A stretch of 64,000 nt of DNA from an uncultured Ignavibacteria bacterium (lineage in GTDB: Bacteria; Bacteroidota; Ignavibacteria; Tepidaquicellales; Tepidaquicellaceae). The notes under the pieces are model-generated. The model ran no database searches, had not been told where the DNA came from, and worked only from the letters and a program-made list of their open reading frames with translations. The stretch lies in the NCBI GenBank assembly GCA_937974175.1, contig CALJIG010000120.1:1-64000 (forward strand). The letters are read 5' to 3'. The translations under genes were made by a program, and so were the position numbers. Shown piece by piece: positions 16,556 to 25,570 of this stretch. Numbering within the stretch: position 1 is the stretch's first letter; each line of letters begins with the position of its first letter.

Positions 16556-17851
16556 AATCGCTTTGCCTGCATGCTTTCCGTCATATGCAGCATTAACAAC
16601 TTCAGCTCCCCCGTTAAGGCAGTCACCCCCAACAAAATATTTTGGATTAGAGGTCTGGTAATTATTTGCTTTTACTTTTGTACCGTTAACATCAAGGTTT
16701 GCAATATTATCAAAAAGATAATCGTGTCCTTTTTGTCCTGTCGCCATTATTACCATATCGCACTCAAGAACAAATTCACTTCCCGGAATATTTACAACTT
16801 TTCCATTTTCTGTTTTTGTTCTGATAAATTTAACCGCAGTAACTTTTTCATTTCCGATAATTTCCAGAGGAGCTGCGTTAAATAATCCTTTTACTCCGAC
16901 ATCTTTAGCAAGTGCATATTCAAAATGATAAGCGCCCATCTCTTCTTTCGAACGTCTGTAAGCCAGTGTTACATCTGGGCAGCCCATTCGCGCAGATTCT
17001 GATGCAGCATCCATGGCAGTATTGCCGCCTCCGAGAACAATTACTTTTTTTCCGAAAGCAACTTTATAACTATCTCTTCTCAGATGTTCAATTATTTCAA
17101 CAGCGCCATGAACATTTGCTTTATCTTCGCCGGGAATTCCGAGTGAAGATGTTGCGCCGTTACCAACACCTATAAAAATCGCGTCGTAATTTTTTTCAAG
17201 CTTATCTACATCATCTTTTGACATGATTGGAGAATTATAAATAATATTAAAGCCGAATTGTGTCTGAAGATATGCAAGCTCTTGTAATACTTCCTGATTG
17301 GTGATTTTATATGGTGCGATACCATTAACAGTTAATCCTGTAGGATTTGATTTTGCTTCATAGATGTCAACGTGCACACCGGCTTTTCTAAGCTCGCAAG
17401 CACAGGCAATTCCTGCAGGACCTGAGCCAATAATTGCAGCTTTCTTTCCGTTAGCTTTTGCAGGAGTATAAAATTTTATATCGTCTGCAATAGCCTGAGA
17501 TGTTGCGTAGTTTTGCAAACGTCCGATTTCAATCGGCTTCACATCCTGATGATTATATACGCAGGCACCTTCGCATAAAACTTCAGTAGGACAAACTTTG
17601 CCGCATGCATTACCGAAATAATTTGAATCGTAAATTGTTCGCGCAGCTCCTACAATATTATCAGTGTTGATTTGTCTTATGAACAAAGGAATATCAATGT
17701 GCGTAGGGCAAGCCTGAACGCAGGGTGCATCGTAACAAAACAGACATCGCGAGCTTTCATAGTAAGCTTCCGTCTTATTCATTAAAGGTTTTATCTGTGC
17801 AAAGTTTGCTTCGAACTCTTGCTCGGTGGTAGGGATGTTGTATTCACTCAT
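16532..17851 (-). CDS. preT: NAD-dependent dihydropyrimidine dehydrogenase subunit PreT
   Basis: The NAD(H)-oxidising partner of PreA. The N-terminus has GltD-type [4Fe-4S] cysteines (CLFCYDAPCVQACPTHID and CGKVCPTEVLCEGACVYN), then an FAD Rossmann motif IGSGPAGIACA (about 138-148) and an NAD motif VLGGGNTAMDAA (about 270). At 439 residues it is a little longer than the E. coli subunit. The last residues (SFLDIR) and stop codon are encoded inside the arm of IVS-like element 1. It has IVS-like insertions on both sides. Confidence 0.95.
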   Translation of the reverse strand: MSEYNIPTTEQEFEANFAQIKPLMNKTEAYYESSRCLFCYDAPCVQACPTHIDIPLFIRQINTDNIVGAARTIYDSNYFGNACGKVCPTEVLCEGACVYNHQDVKPIEIGRLQNYATSQAIADDIKFYTPAKANGKKAAIIGSGPAGIACACELRKAGVHVDIYEAKSNPTGLTVNGIAPYKITNQEVLQELAYLQTQFGFNIIYNSPIMSKDDVDKLEKNYDAIFIGVGNGATSSLGIPGEDKANVHGAVEIIEHLRRDSYKVAFGKKVIVLGGGNTAMDAASESARMGCPDVTLAYRRSKEEMGAYHFEYALAKDVGVKGLFNAAPLEIIGNEKVTAVKFIRTKTENGKVVNIPGSEFVLECDMVIMATGQKGHDYLFDNIANLDVNGTKVKANNYQTSNPKYFVGGDCLNGGAEVVNAAYDGKHAGKAILSFLDIR

Positions 17852-17853
17852 AT

Positions 17854-18320
17854 GGTAGTCTTGAGTAATGTGTCTTGAGTATTGAGATAATACTTAAACA
17901 CGAAATTTTTTAATTTATCTTTAAACTTTTTATTAAATTGTATATCATTTTCTCTATGAAATCAGTTCTTTCTAATATTTTATCAAGAGCTTCTATATTA
18001 ATATAACCTAAATTTTTTGCGAGTAAAAGTTGAGTTTCTAATTCATAACAAGAGCCATTTGCAATACCGAGGAATTGCCTGAATTCACCGTTAGAATTTC
18101 TGCCTGCTCCCTCTGCAATGTTAGAAGGTATTGATACTGCACATCTATTGATTTGGCTTACCAATCCATATTTTTCACTATCCGGAAAAGTCTTTGTAAT
18201 AAGATATACATCTGTTACCAATTCTATCGCATCATTCCATACTTTTAACTTCTTGTATTCATGCATGAAAAAAATGTTTTAGAATTTCTCAATACCCACT
18301 ACACAATACTCAATACTATC
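17854..18320 (-). repeat. IVS-like element 2: inverted repeats enclosing a four-helix-bundle gene
   Basis: Bases 17854-17898 and 18275-18320 are inverted copies of one another (about 38 of 46 positions pair, by hand alignment; shared core TTGAGTA.TGTGT and GTATTGAGA). They enclose the gene 17910-18266. One arm begins just upstream of the preT start codon and the other ends two bases from the ureidopropionase stop codon. Size (about 467 bases) and layout match element 1 (about 462), although the arm sequences differ. Confidence 0.72.
17910..18266 (-). CDS. Four-helix-bundle protein of the 23S IVS (S23) family, copy 2
   Basis: A 118-residue protein of the same family as copy 1, with SQINRCAVSIPSNIAEGAGR and GSCYELETQLLLA. 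The two copies clearly align over their whole length but differ at about half of the positions, so they are not a recent duplication. It sits between preT and the ureidopropionase gene, in the loop of IVS-like element 2. Function unknown. Confidence 0.92.
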   Translation of the reverse strand: MHEYKKLKVWNDAIELVTDVYLITKTFPDSEKYGLVSQINRCAVSIPSNIAEGAGRNSNGEFRQFLGIANGSCYELETQLLLAKNLGYINIEALDKILERTDFIEKMIYNLIKSLKIN

Positions 18321-18322
18321 AA

Positions 18323-19189
18323 TTATAATTCAGTCATCTTCCCGTAAGTCTCAGGTCTTCTGTCTCTGAAGAATTGCCATGTTGAACGTACTTCTTCAAT
18401 CATATCTAAATCAAACTCCGCTACTAATAATTCATCGTTATCTTCTGATGCCTGGGCAAAAATTTGTCCGCGCGGATCAACGAAATAAGATGAGCCGTAG
18501 AATTTACCGAGGTTCCATGGTTTTTCAACCCCGACTCTGTTAATGCATCCCATGAAATATCCGTTTGCTGCTGCGTGTGCAGGCTGCTCGAGCTTCCATA
18601 GGTATTGAGATAAACCTGCAACAGTTGCAGAAGGATTGTAAACAATTTCTGCTCCGTTAAGTCCTAATATTCTTGCGCCTTCAGGAAAATGTCTGTCGTA
18701 ACAAATGTACACACCAACTTTGCAATACTTGGTCTGGAAAACAGGGTATCCTAAGTTGCCCGGTTTGAAGAAAAACTTTTCCCAGAAACCTGATGTATGA
18801 GGAATATGATTTTTTCTGTATTTGCCGAGGTAAGTTCCGTCAGCGTCGATAACAGCAGCAGAGTTATATAAAAATCCTGCCTGCTCTTTTTCATATATAG
18901 GAACGATGATTACCATTGAATATTTTTTTGCATACTGCTGCATAAGCTCGACCGTTGGTCCCGGCATATGCTCGGCTGATTCATACCATGCTTTATCCTG
19001 CCCGGGGCAAAAGTATGGTGTGTTGAAAATTTCCTGTAAGCATAAGATTTGAACGCCTTGTCTTCCGGCTTCTTCAATATATGGAACGTGTTTCGCTACC
19101 ATTGCATCAACTATCTGATGAATGCTTCCTTCGCCTTCGGTCATAGGCAATGACATCTGAATGAGACCGGATTTAATTATTCTTGGCAT
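18323..19189 (-). CDS. Beta-ureidopropionase (nitrilase superfamily)
   Basis: A 288-residue carbon-nitrogen hydrolase with the Glu-Lys-Cys triad: Glu in LCLQEIFNTPYF, Lys in GKYRKNHIPH and Cys in VYICYDRHFPEG. Within this cluster it should convert N-carbamoyl-beta-alanine (or the 2-methyl homologue) to beta-alanine, CO2 and ammonia, the third step of reductive pyrimidine breakdown. By sequence alone N-carbamoylputrescine amidase is a close alternative; the neighbours decide. It lies 138 bases after the dihydropyrimidinase gene. Confidence 0.88.
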   Translation of the reverse strand: MPRIIKSGLIQMSLPMTEGEGSIHQIVDAMVAKHVPYIEEAGRQGVQILCLQEIFNTPYFCPGQDKAWYESAEHMPGPTVELMQQYAKKYSMVIIVPIYEKEQAGFLYNSAAVIDADGTYLGKYRKNHIPHTSGFWEKFFFKPGNLGYPVFQTKYCKVGVYICYDRHFPEGARILGLNGAEIVYNPSATVAGLSQYLWKLEQPAHAAANGYFMGCINRVGVEKPWNLGKFYGSSYFVDPRGQIFAQASEDNDELLVAEFDLDMIEEVRSTWQFFRDRRPETYGKMTEL

Positions 19190-19327
19190 AATATATTATA
19201 AGGTTAAATTTTTATTTTGATTCTTTTACAACTAAAACACTAAAGACACAAAATAACACGAAAATTATTTTACGTATCTTTATAAGACCTACTCGAATCT
19301 TTAGAGATTTTGCGGCAAAAAAATAAA

Positions 19328-20710
19328 TTAAATAAGATTACTTACTTTCTTTCTCTTAATGAACTTCCCGTATCCCTTCTTAATCTTCACATCTCCGTTA
19401 TCGATTGCAAGAGTTCCTCTTAATATTGTCTGCTTTACTTTTCCTTTCAGTTTCCATCCTTCGTACCCGCTGTAATCAACGTTCATATGATGAGTTTTTG
19501 CTGAAAGAGTATGTTCTTCGTTTGCATCTAAAATAATTATATCAGCATCTGCGCCAATACCGATTGTTCCTTTCTGCGGAAACATTCCGAATATTTTTGC
19601 AGCGTTTGTCGAGCTTACCTCTACAAATTTATTTAAAGAAATTTTTCCTTTGTTAACACCTTCGCTGAAAAGTAATTCCATTCTGTTTTCAATTGCAGGG
19701 TGTCCGTTAGGAATTTTCGAGAAGTCATCTTTGCCCATGAGTTTTTTCTCCCATGTAAAAGGACAGTGGTCAGTTGCAACAACCTGAATGCTTCCCTGAT
19801 TTATCCCGCCCCATAACGCAGCCTGATCTTTTTTCTCTCTTAAAGGCGGACTCATTACCCACTTCGCTCCCTCAAAATTTTGCTCATACAACGAAGCATC
19901 CAATAACAAATATTGAATGCATGTCTCTGCATATACTCTGTAATTTTTTGTCATCTCTCTTCTTATTGCATTCAGCGCGCCTTCGCAAGTCATGTGTACA
20001 ATATATCCGGGAACCCCTGTGTATCTCGCCATATCGGCAAATCTTCCTGATGCCTCTGCTTCAGTTACTTCCGGCTGTGAAAGATAGTGATACAAGGGCT
20101 CAAGCTTTCCTTCTGCTCTGTGTTTTGCAATTAAGAAGTCAATCATGTCTCCGTTAGTTGCGTGGACTGTTACCATTCCGCCCTGGTCACGGACTTCATT
20201 CATCAAGCCAATCATCTGCCTGTCATCAATCATAAGTGCGCCTTTATAAGCCATGAAGGTTTTGAACGATGTAATACCTAAATCATTTACAAAGTGAGCA
20301 ATTTCTTTTTTTGTGTCTTCGTTGAAATCAGTTACTGCCATGTGAAAAGAGTAATCGCCGTACGCAGTGCCGTTTGCTCTGCCGCTCCATTCATCGTAGG
20401 CTGACTGTAATGATTTTCCCTGCGTCTGCAGAATGAAATCAATTACAGTTGTCGTTCCGCCATGCAAAGCTGCGCGCGTACCTGTTTCATAGCTGTCGGA
20501 TGAGAACGTTCCCATGAAAGGCATATCAAGGTGAACATGAGGGTCAATTCCGCCGGGAATAACGAGCTTGCCCGAAGCATCGATTATTTCATCGGCTTTT
20601 ACGTCAAGGTTTTTTCCGATCTGAGAAATTTTTTCTCCTTCGATAAAAATATCTGCAATGTAATCTTCGGAAGCTGTTATCACTCTTCCGTTTTTTATTA
20701 ATATAGACAT
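19328..20710 (-). CDS. hydA: Dihydropyrimidinase / D-hydantoinase
   Basis: A 460-residue cyclic amidohydrolase that opens dihydrouracil to N-carbamoyl-beta-alanine. The metal ligands are visible: DPHVHLD near residue 57, the carboxylated Lys in TSFKTFMAYKG near 150, HATNG near 183 and a late Asp in VATDHCPF. N-terminal and C-terminal residues build the usual small beta domain. Length is normal. Its neighbours (PreTA, ureidopropionase, transporter) support dihydropyrimidinase over a hydantoin-specific role. Confidence 0.94.
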   Translation of the reverse strand: MSILIKNGRVITASEDYIADIFIEGEKISQIGKNLDVKADEIIDASGKLVIPGGIDPHVHLDMPFMGTFSSDSYETGTRAALHGGTTTVIDFILQTQGKSLQSAYDEWSGRANGTAYGDYSFHMAVTDFNEDTKKEIAHFVNDLGITSFKTFMAYKGALMIDDRQMIGLMNEVRDQGGMVTVHATNGDMIDFLIAKHRAEGKLEPLYHYLSQPEVTEAEASGRFADMARYTGVPGYIVHMTCEGALNAIRREMTKNYRVYAETCIQYLLLDASLYEQNFEGAKWVMSPPLREKKDQAALWGGINQGSIQVVATDHCPFTWEKKLMGKDDFSKIPNGHPAIENRMELLFSEGVNKGKISLNKFVEVSSTNAAKIFGMFPQKGTIGIGADADIIILDANEEHTLSAKTHHMNVDYSGYEGWKLKGKVKQTILRGTLAIDNGDVKIKKGYGKFIKRKKVSNLI

Positions 20711-20762
20711 AGTCTTAAATTAAAATTTTTTAAACTGCCACAAAATCTCAAAAACACGAAAA

Positions 20763-20798
20763 TACACTAAACTAAAAAAACATTTTTTCTTTAGTGTA
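20763..20798 (-). terminator. Possible AT-rich terminator after the NCS1 gene
   Basis: TACACTAAA and TTTAGTGTA form a 9-bp stem around A-run/T-run loop sequences that can also pair. It follows the transporter gene on the minus strand. The stem is AT-rich and the surrounding ACACTAAA motif also occurs near 19240 as an intergenic repeat, so termination is uncertain. Confidence 0.35.
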
Positions 20799-20818
20799 AG
20801 TTTGGTGCTGTTAGTGTT

Positions 20819-22312
20819 TTAGTTGCTGATTTTACCGGGAACACGATTTTTCATAAACACATAATACACAATTCCCGATACGATAAACCCGACAAACCAG
20901 GCGTAGTGGTATAGTTCTGAAATCCAATGTGGAAAAGTATCGTTGCCAACTAATTTAACAGCCAATAAAAATCCCGGAATATTCGGAAGTATACCTATCA
21001 GTAAAGCAATAATCGCTGTAACATGATATCCGTTGCTATACGTATATTCTCCCTTCACTTCATACAATTCGTTCAAATGCAAATGTTGTTTACGAATAAA
21101 GAAATAATCCACAATCATAATGCCGCCGACAGGACCAAGTAAACTTGAATAGGTAATCAGCCATGTAAAAATATATCCTGTTGGGTCTGCAATTAATTTC
21201 CATGGGAGAATCAAAATTCCGATAACACCCGTAATATATCCGCCTTTTCTGAAATCAATTTTAGATGGAGCAAGCTGCGCAAAATCATTTGCGGGACTTA
21301 CAATGTTCGCCGCAATATTCGTAGCTAAAGTAGAAACAGCAATACAAATCATTGCAACACTTACAATCAGTTTGTTTTCAAATTTGCCTGCTAAAATTAC
21401 CGGGTCCCAAATAGTCGTTCCGTAAATAATAGTTGTCGCCGATGTAACCACTACTCCGATGAAAGCAAACAATGTCATTGATGGCGGTAAGCCGATAGCC
21501 TGCCCTACTATCTGCGCCTTCTGGCTTTTTGCGTAACGCGTGAAGTCAGGTATATTCAATGAAAGTGTTGCCCAGAATCCCACCATGCCCGTTAAAGCCG
21601 GGAAGAAGAAATTCCAGAACTCACCGCTTGTTGCAAACTTAGACGGAGTCGCAAGTATAGGTCCAAGTCCGTTGCCTGCATTGATTGCCCAGAACAACAA
21701 AGCAACTGCAGCAGCAGGTAAAAAGAACGCTTTAAATACTAAAAGTTTTTTAATGCTGTCTACACCGAGGTAAACAACATACATATTAAGAGCCCAGAAT
21801 AATAGAAACGTTATTGCCGGTCCTGTTTCCAAACCAACCCATGCCGGGAAAATATGCGGCAGGTTTGCAATGCCCGGATACCAAACGTGAATCATCTGAT
21901 AAATAGAAAATCCGCCTATCCATGTCTGAATGCCGAACCATCCACAGGCAACAATTGCTCTGAGTATTGCCGGAATATTTGCACCCTTAACGCCGAAACT
22001 TGCGCGTACAAAAACAGGGAAAGGTATTCCGTACTTCGCGCCTGCGCGTCCGTTTAATATCATGGGAATAAGTACAACTGTATTGGCAATGAAAATCGTT
22101 AAGATTGACTGCCACCAGTTCATTCCGCCTTCTATTAAAGAGCTTGCAAGCATATACGTCGGAATGCATAAGCTCATGCTTATCCATAACGCCGCGTAAT
22201 TCCATGTGCCCCATGTTCTGTGGGATTGAGAGACAGGGGCTAAGTCTTCACTATAAAGCGGTGAAGATGTTATATCGTTCTTTAAAACTAAATCCTGTGA
22301 ATCAGTTTCCAA
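20819..22312 (-). CDS. NCS1-family nucleobase:cation symporter
   Basis: A 497-residue membrane protein with about 12 hydrophobic segments. It shows NCS1 features: a SQSHRTWGTWNYAALWISM entry, GIPFPVFVRASFGVKGANIP, and LNIPDFTRYAK in the middle. This family imports uracil, hydantoin, allantoin, cytosine or purines with Na+ or H+. Its place between the aminotransferase and dihydropyrimidinase genes suggests a pyrimidine base such as uracil or thymine. It is transcribed in the same direction as the rest of the pathway. Confidence 0.9.
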   Translation of the reverse strand: METDSQDLVLKNDITSSPLYSEDLAPVSQSHRTWGTWNYAALWISMSLCIPTYMLASSLIEGGMNWWQSILTIFIANTVVLIPMILNGRAGAKYGIPFPVFVRASFGVKGANIPAILRAIVACGWFGIQTWIGGFSIYQMIHVWYPGIANLPHIFPAWVGLETGPAITFLLFWALNMYVVYLGVDSIKKLLVFKAFFLPAAAVALLFWAINAGNGLGPILATPSKFATSGEFWNFFFPALTGMVGFWATLSLNIPDFTRYAKSQKAQIVGQAIGLPPSMTLFAFIGVVVTSATTIIYGTTIWDPVILAGKFENKLIVSVAMICIAVSTLATNIAANIVSPANDFAQLAPSKIDFRKGGYITGVIGILILPWKLIADPTGYIFTWLITYSSLLGPVGGIMIVDYFFIRKQHLHLNELYEVKGEYTYSNGYHVTAIIALLIGILPNIPGFLLAVKLVGNDTFPHWISELYHYAWFVGFIVSGIVYYVFMKNRVPGKISN

Positions 22313-22367
22313 TCGATTCTGAGTTTGATTAAGGATTAAATTTTTACTTTTGAATTAATATAATTTA

Positions 22368-23717
22368 TTAACTACAATGTTCGTCAGCAATTGTTAATGC
22401 TTTTGAAATTATATCAAGACCTTCATCAATCTGCTCTCTATCTATACAAAGAGGCGGTGCTATGAAAATCATGTTCCATCTTCCCATTGTGTACATTCCA
22501 AGTTCAGAAATCTTTGCCATGACTTTATTCATTACTTCCATTTCATTGGGCGGCGCATTCCATCTTGCCATAGGTTCTTTTGTGTCTCTGTTCCTTACTA
22601 ATTCTAAGCAGCCAAGCAAACCTGTATTTCTGAAATCACCTATACAAACATGTTTCTCTTTTAATTTTGCGACCTGCTCATCCATATATTTTCCCATCTT
22701 AGCAGCATTCTCAATTAAATTTTCTTCTTTATAAACGTCTATCACTGCGTTTGCTGCGGCGCATGTAACTGCGTGTGCAGAGTATGTAAGTCCTAACGGT
22801 AACGGTTTTTCATCGAATGCATGCGCAATCTCATCTCTTACCATTACTCCTCCCATAGGGAGATAAGCCGATGTAAGACCTTTTGCCATTGTCATGATAT
22901 CAGGTACAACTCCGTGATGGTCAACACCGAACCATTTTCCTGTGCGTCCGAATCCGCTCATTACCTCATCGCAGATTAAAAGTATTCCGTATTTTTTTGC
23001 AATCGCTTCAATTTTTTTCCAGTAGCCTGAAGGATATTTTATGCATCCTGATGAACCGGATTCACCTTCCATCATTATTGCAGCGACTGTTTGCGGTCCT
23101 TCGTATTGAATTACTCTTTCCATATGAGCAGCTGCCATTTCAGAACATTCTTCGGGAGTCTTGCTGTTCCACGGACATCTGTAGAAATAAGGATTTTCGA
23201 CGTGAACAAAATTTCCCGGCTGCTGCGAATCTATTGCATGCTTTCTCGGGTCGCCGCCTGCTGTTGCAGAGGCATATGTTGCTCCGTGATATGACTGATA
23301 AAAAGAAACTATTTTATGTCTGCCCGTATAAACTCTTGCAAGCTTAATTGCATTTTCAATTGCTTCTGCGCCGCCAAGAGTAAAGAACGCTTTGTTCATA
23401 TCTCCCGGTGCTATCTCTGCTAATTTTTTCCCTAAATCGCCTCTTGCTGCTGTAACCATTCCGGGATAGACGTAACTGATTTCGCTCATTTGTTTTGCAA
23501 CTGCTTCTGCAACTTTCGGATGCCCGTGCCCGATATTAATGCAGATAAGCTGTGAGGAGAAATCAAAATATCGTTTGCCGTCGTAATCAAATATAAAAAT
23601 TCCTTTGCCGCTTTTTATCGGCATTGGCTTTAGTCCCTTTTGCTTTGACCATGAAGTCAGAGTAAAATTGAGACTGTTATCTATTACTTCATCTCTGTTT
23701 TGTGTGATTTGATACAT
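22368..23717 (-). CDS. Class III aminotransferase, probable beta-alanine transaminase
   Basis: A 449-residue PLP enzyme of the omega-aminotransferase group. PLP contacts include the GGAEAIENAIKLAR region, SYHGATYASATAGGDP, the Asp in LICDEVMSGFGRTG and the Schiff-base Lys in MTMAKGLTSAYLPMGG. In this operon it would turn beta-alanine (or beta-aminoisobutyrate) into malonate (or methylmalonate) semialdehyde. The amino acceptor (pyruvate or 2-oxoglutarate) is not visible from sequence. Confidence 0.87.
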   Translation of the reverse strand: MYQITQNRDEVIDNSLNFTLTSWSKQKGLKPMPIKSGKGIFIFDYDGKRYFDFSSQLICINIGHGHPKVAEAVAKQMSEISYVYPGMVTAARGDLGKKLAEIAPGDMNKAFFTLGGAEAIENAIKLARVYTGRHKIVSFYQSYHGATYASATAGGDPRKHAIDSQQPGNFVHVENPYFYRCPWNSKTPEECSEMAAAHMERVIQYEGPQTVAAIMMEGESGSSGCIKYPSGYWKKIEAIAKKYGILLICDEVMSGFGRTGKWFGVDHHGVVPDIMTMAKGLTSAYLPMGGVMVRDEIAHAFDEKPLPLGLTYSAHAVTCAAANAVIDVYKEENLIENAAKMGKYMDEQVAKLKEKHVCIGDFRNTGLLGCLELVRNRDTKEPMARWNAPPNEMEVMNKVMAKISELGMYTMGRWNMIFIAPPLCIDREQIDEGLDIISKALTIADEHCS

Positions 23718-23817
23718 TTCAAAAAGTTAAAAAGTTAAGTTTTAAATAGTTAAATCGTAGCATAAAAATTAACAATAATACCGAACAACTGACAACGTAC
23801 AACCAATAACGAAAATA

Positions 23818-25281
23818 CTAGCTCATCCAGTTCGTTTTCGCTTCAGCATTCCATTTAATGCTTGTCTTCTTTAACTGTGTCCAGAATTCTATTGAGCTTT
23901 TTCCTGTGATATCGCTTGTTCCGAATTTTGATTCGTTCCATCCGCCGAAGGAGAATGGTTCGCGAGGTACAGGTACTCCGATGTTAACACCAATCATTCC
24001 TGCAGATGCATGTTCCATTACGTATCTTGCAAAGCTTCCGTTTTGTGTAAACACAGATGCTGCGTTTCCGTAGTTAGAGCTGTTTTCAATTTTCATTGCT
24101 TCTTCAAGTGAATCAGTTCTTAATATTGCAATCACAGGTCCGAAAACTTCTTCCTTTGCAATTGCCATATCGGGAGTTACATAGTCGATGACCGTTGGTC
24201 CGACATAGAAACCGCCTTCTTTATCAGCAACGGTTGCATTTCTTCCGTCAACTAATACTTTTGCGCCGAGCTTTTCTGCTTCGGTGATATATCTTTCGAT
24301 TCTTTCTTTTGCTTCTTTTGAAATAACTGACCCAAGATTTTTTCCCGGAACGATTTTCTTTGCTTCTTCTACTAATTTTTCTACTATGTGGTCAATAGGT
24401 CCGACGCCTACCATTGCAGATGCAGCCATACATCTTTGTCCTGCGCAGCCTGACATTGAAGCAGCTACGTTTGATGCAGTCATTGCAACATTTGCATCAG
24501 GCATAACTATTAAGTGATTCTTTGCTCCGCCTAATGATACGCATCTTTTTAATGTTCCTGTTGAACGGATATATACAATTTTTGCGACTTTTGTTGAGCC
24601 GACGAATGATACTGCTGCAATTCCCGGATGGTCGCAGATTGCTTCTACTATATCTTTATCACCGTTAACTACATTGAACACTCCGTCAGGTAGTCCTGCT
24701 TCTTTTAACATATCAGCAATGTAGCTTGATGTAATCGGTACTTGCTCAGATGGTTTCATAATCATGCAGTTTCCGAGGGCAAGCGCATTCGGAATTGTCC
24801 AGTGAGGAACCATGTGCGGAAAATTGAAAGGAGCGATAGAAGCAACTACGCCTAAAGGAGCGTGGTCTATTCTGCACTCAACGCCTTTGCTTACTTCAAG
24901 AATTTCTCCACCGATTAACTGCGGAAGTGAACATGCGAATTCTGTAAGTTCTATGCTTTTTTCAACTTCAGCTCTTGCTTCGTCTATTGTTTTACCGTTT
25001 TCTAAGTGTGTAATGTAAGAAAGCTCGTCCATGTGTTTTTCCATCAGATTTCTGTATCTGTAGAAAATCTGGACTCTTTCTTTTATGGGAGTTGCAGACC
25101 ATGCAGGAAACGCTTTTTTCGCGGATTCTACTGCTGCGTCTAAATCATTTTTCTTTGAAAGGAGAACTTTTGAGATAACTTTCCCGTCAATTGGTGAAAG
25201 TACGTCCATTCTTGCCTGCCCGTTAGAAGTGAACTTTCCGTCAATAAAATTCTTTACTTCGGAATATTTAATCTTTTCCAT
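23818..25281 (-). CDS. mmsA: CoA-acylating malonate/methylmalonate-semialdehyde dehydrogenase
   Basis: A 487-residue aldehyde dehydrogenase of the MmsA type. The catalytic Cys lies in GCAGQRCMAAS near residue 290; PFNFPHMVPHWTIPNAL and the final PVPREPFSFGGWNESKFG are MmsA signatures. MmsA enzymes oxidise and decarboxylate malonate or methylmalonate semialdehyde to acetyl-CoA or propionyl-CoA without needing a catalytic Glu. It is the first gene of the minus-strand pyrimidine cluster, so the promoter is probably in 25282-25570. Confidence 0.93.
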   Translation of the reverse strand: MEKIKYSEVKNFIDGKFTSNGQARMDVLSPIDGKVISKVLLSKKNDLDAAVESAKKAFPAWSATPIKERVQIFYRYRNLMEKHMDELSYITHLENGKTIDEARAEVEKSIELTEFACSLPQLIGGEILEVSKGVECRIDHAPLGVVASIAPFNFPHMVPHWTIPNALALGNCMIMKPSEQVPITSSYIADMLKEAGLPDGVFNVVNGDKDIVEAICDHPGIAAVSFVGSTKVAKIVYIRSTGTLKRCVSLGGAKNHLIVMPDANVAMTASNVAASMSGCAGQRCMAASAMVGVGPIDHIVEKLVEEAKKIVPGKNLGSVISKEAKERIERYITEAEKLGAKVLVDGRNATVADKEGGFYVGPTVIDYVTPDMAIAKEEVFGPVIAILRTDSLEEAMKIENSSNYGNAASVFTQNGSFARYVMEHASAGMIGVNIGVPVPREPFSFGGWNESKFGTSDITGKSSIEFWTQLKKTSIKWNAEAKTNWMS

Positions 25282-25343
25282 AATGTTTTAAAAATTGGTG
25301 TTTTTAGTTGAATATTGAGTATAACGAAAAAAACTCGATAAAA

Positions 25344-25515
25344 AAATACTTTATTTAAGCGTTTTTTCTCTGCAAAATAAGTGCAAAAATAACCCCGAAC
25401 TCTATACGAAGCTCCCGCTTTGCAATGATAAGCTTCCCAACCCGGAGCTTGGGAAGCAGAAATACAAATACTTTATCTAAGCATTTGCTCTCTGCAAAAT
25501 AAGTGCAAAAAATAA
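25344..25515. repeat. Pair of ~49-bp direct repeats around a hairpin
   Basis: Bases 25344-25392 and 25467-25515 are nearly identical (both start AAATACTTTAT and end GCAAAATAAGTGCAAAA). Between them lies a hairpin GCTTCCCAA ... TTGGGAAGC at 25431-25457. The unit repeats with a period of about 123 bases, in the divergent intergenic region of mmsA and the Nfn-like gene, where the promoters of both should be. The rest of the gap shows nothing else. Confidence 0.7.
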
Positions 25516-25570
25516 GTAAATTCTTATTTAATAATATTAGAATTATATTTAGTAATAATCATTTTTACGC

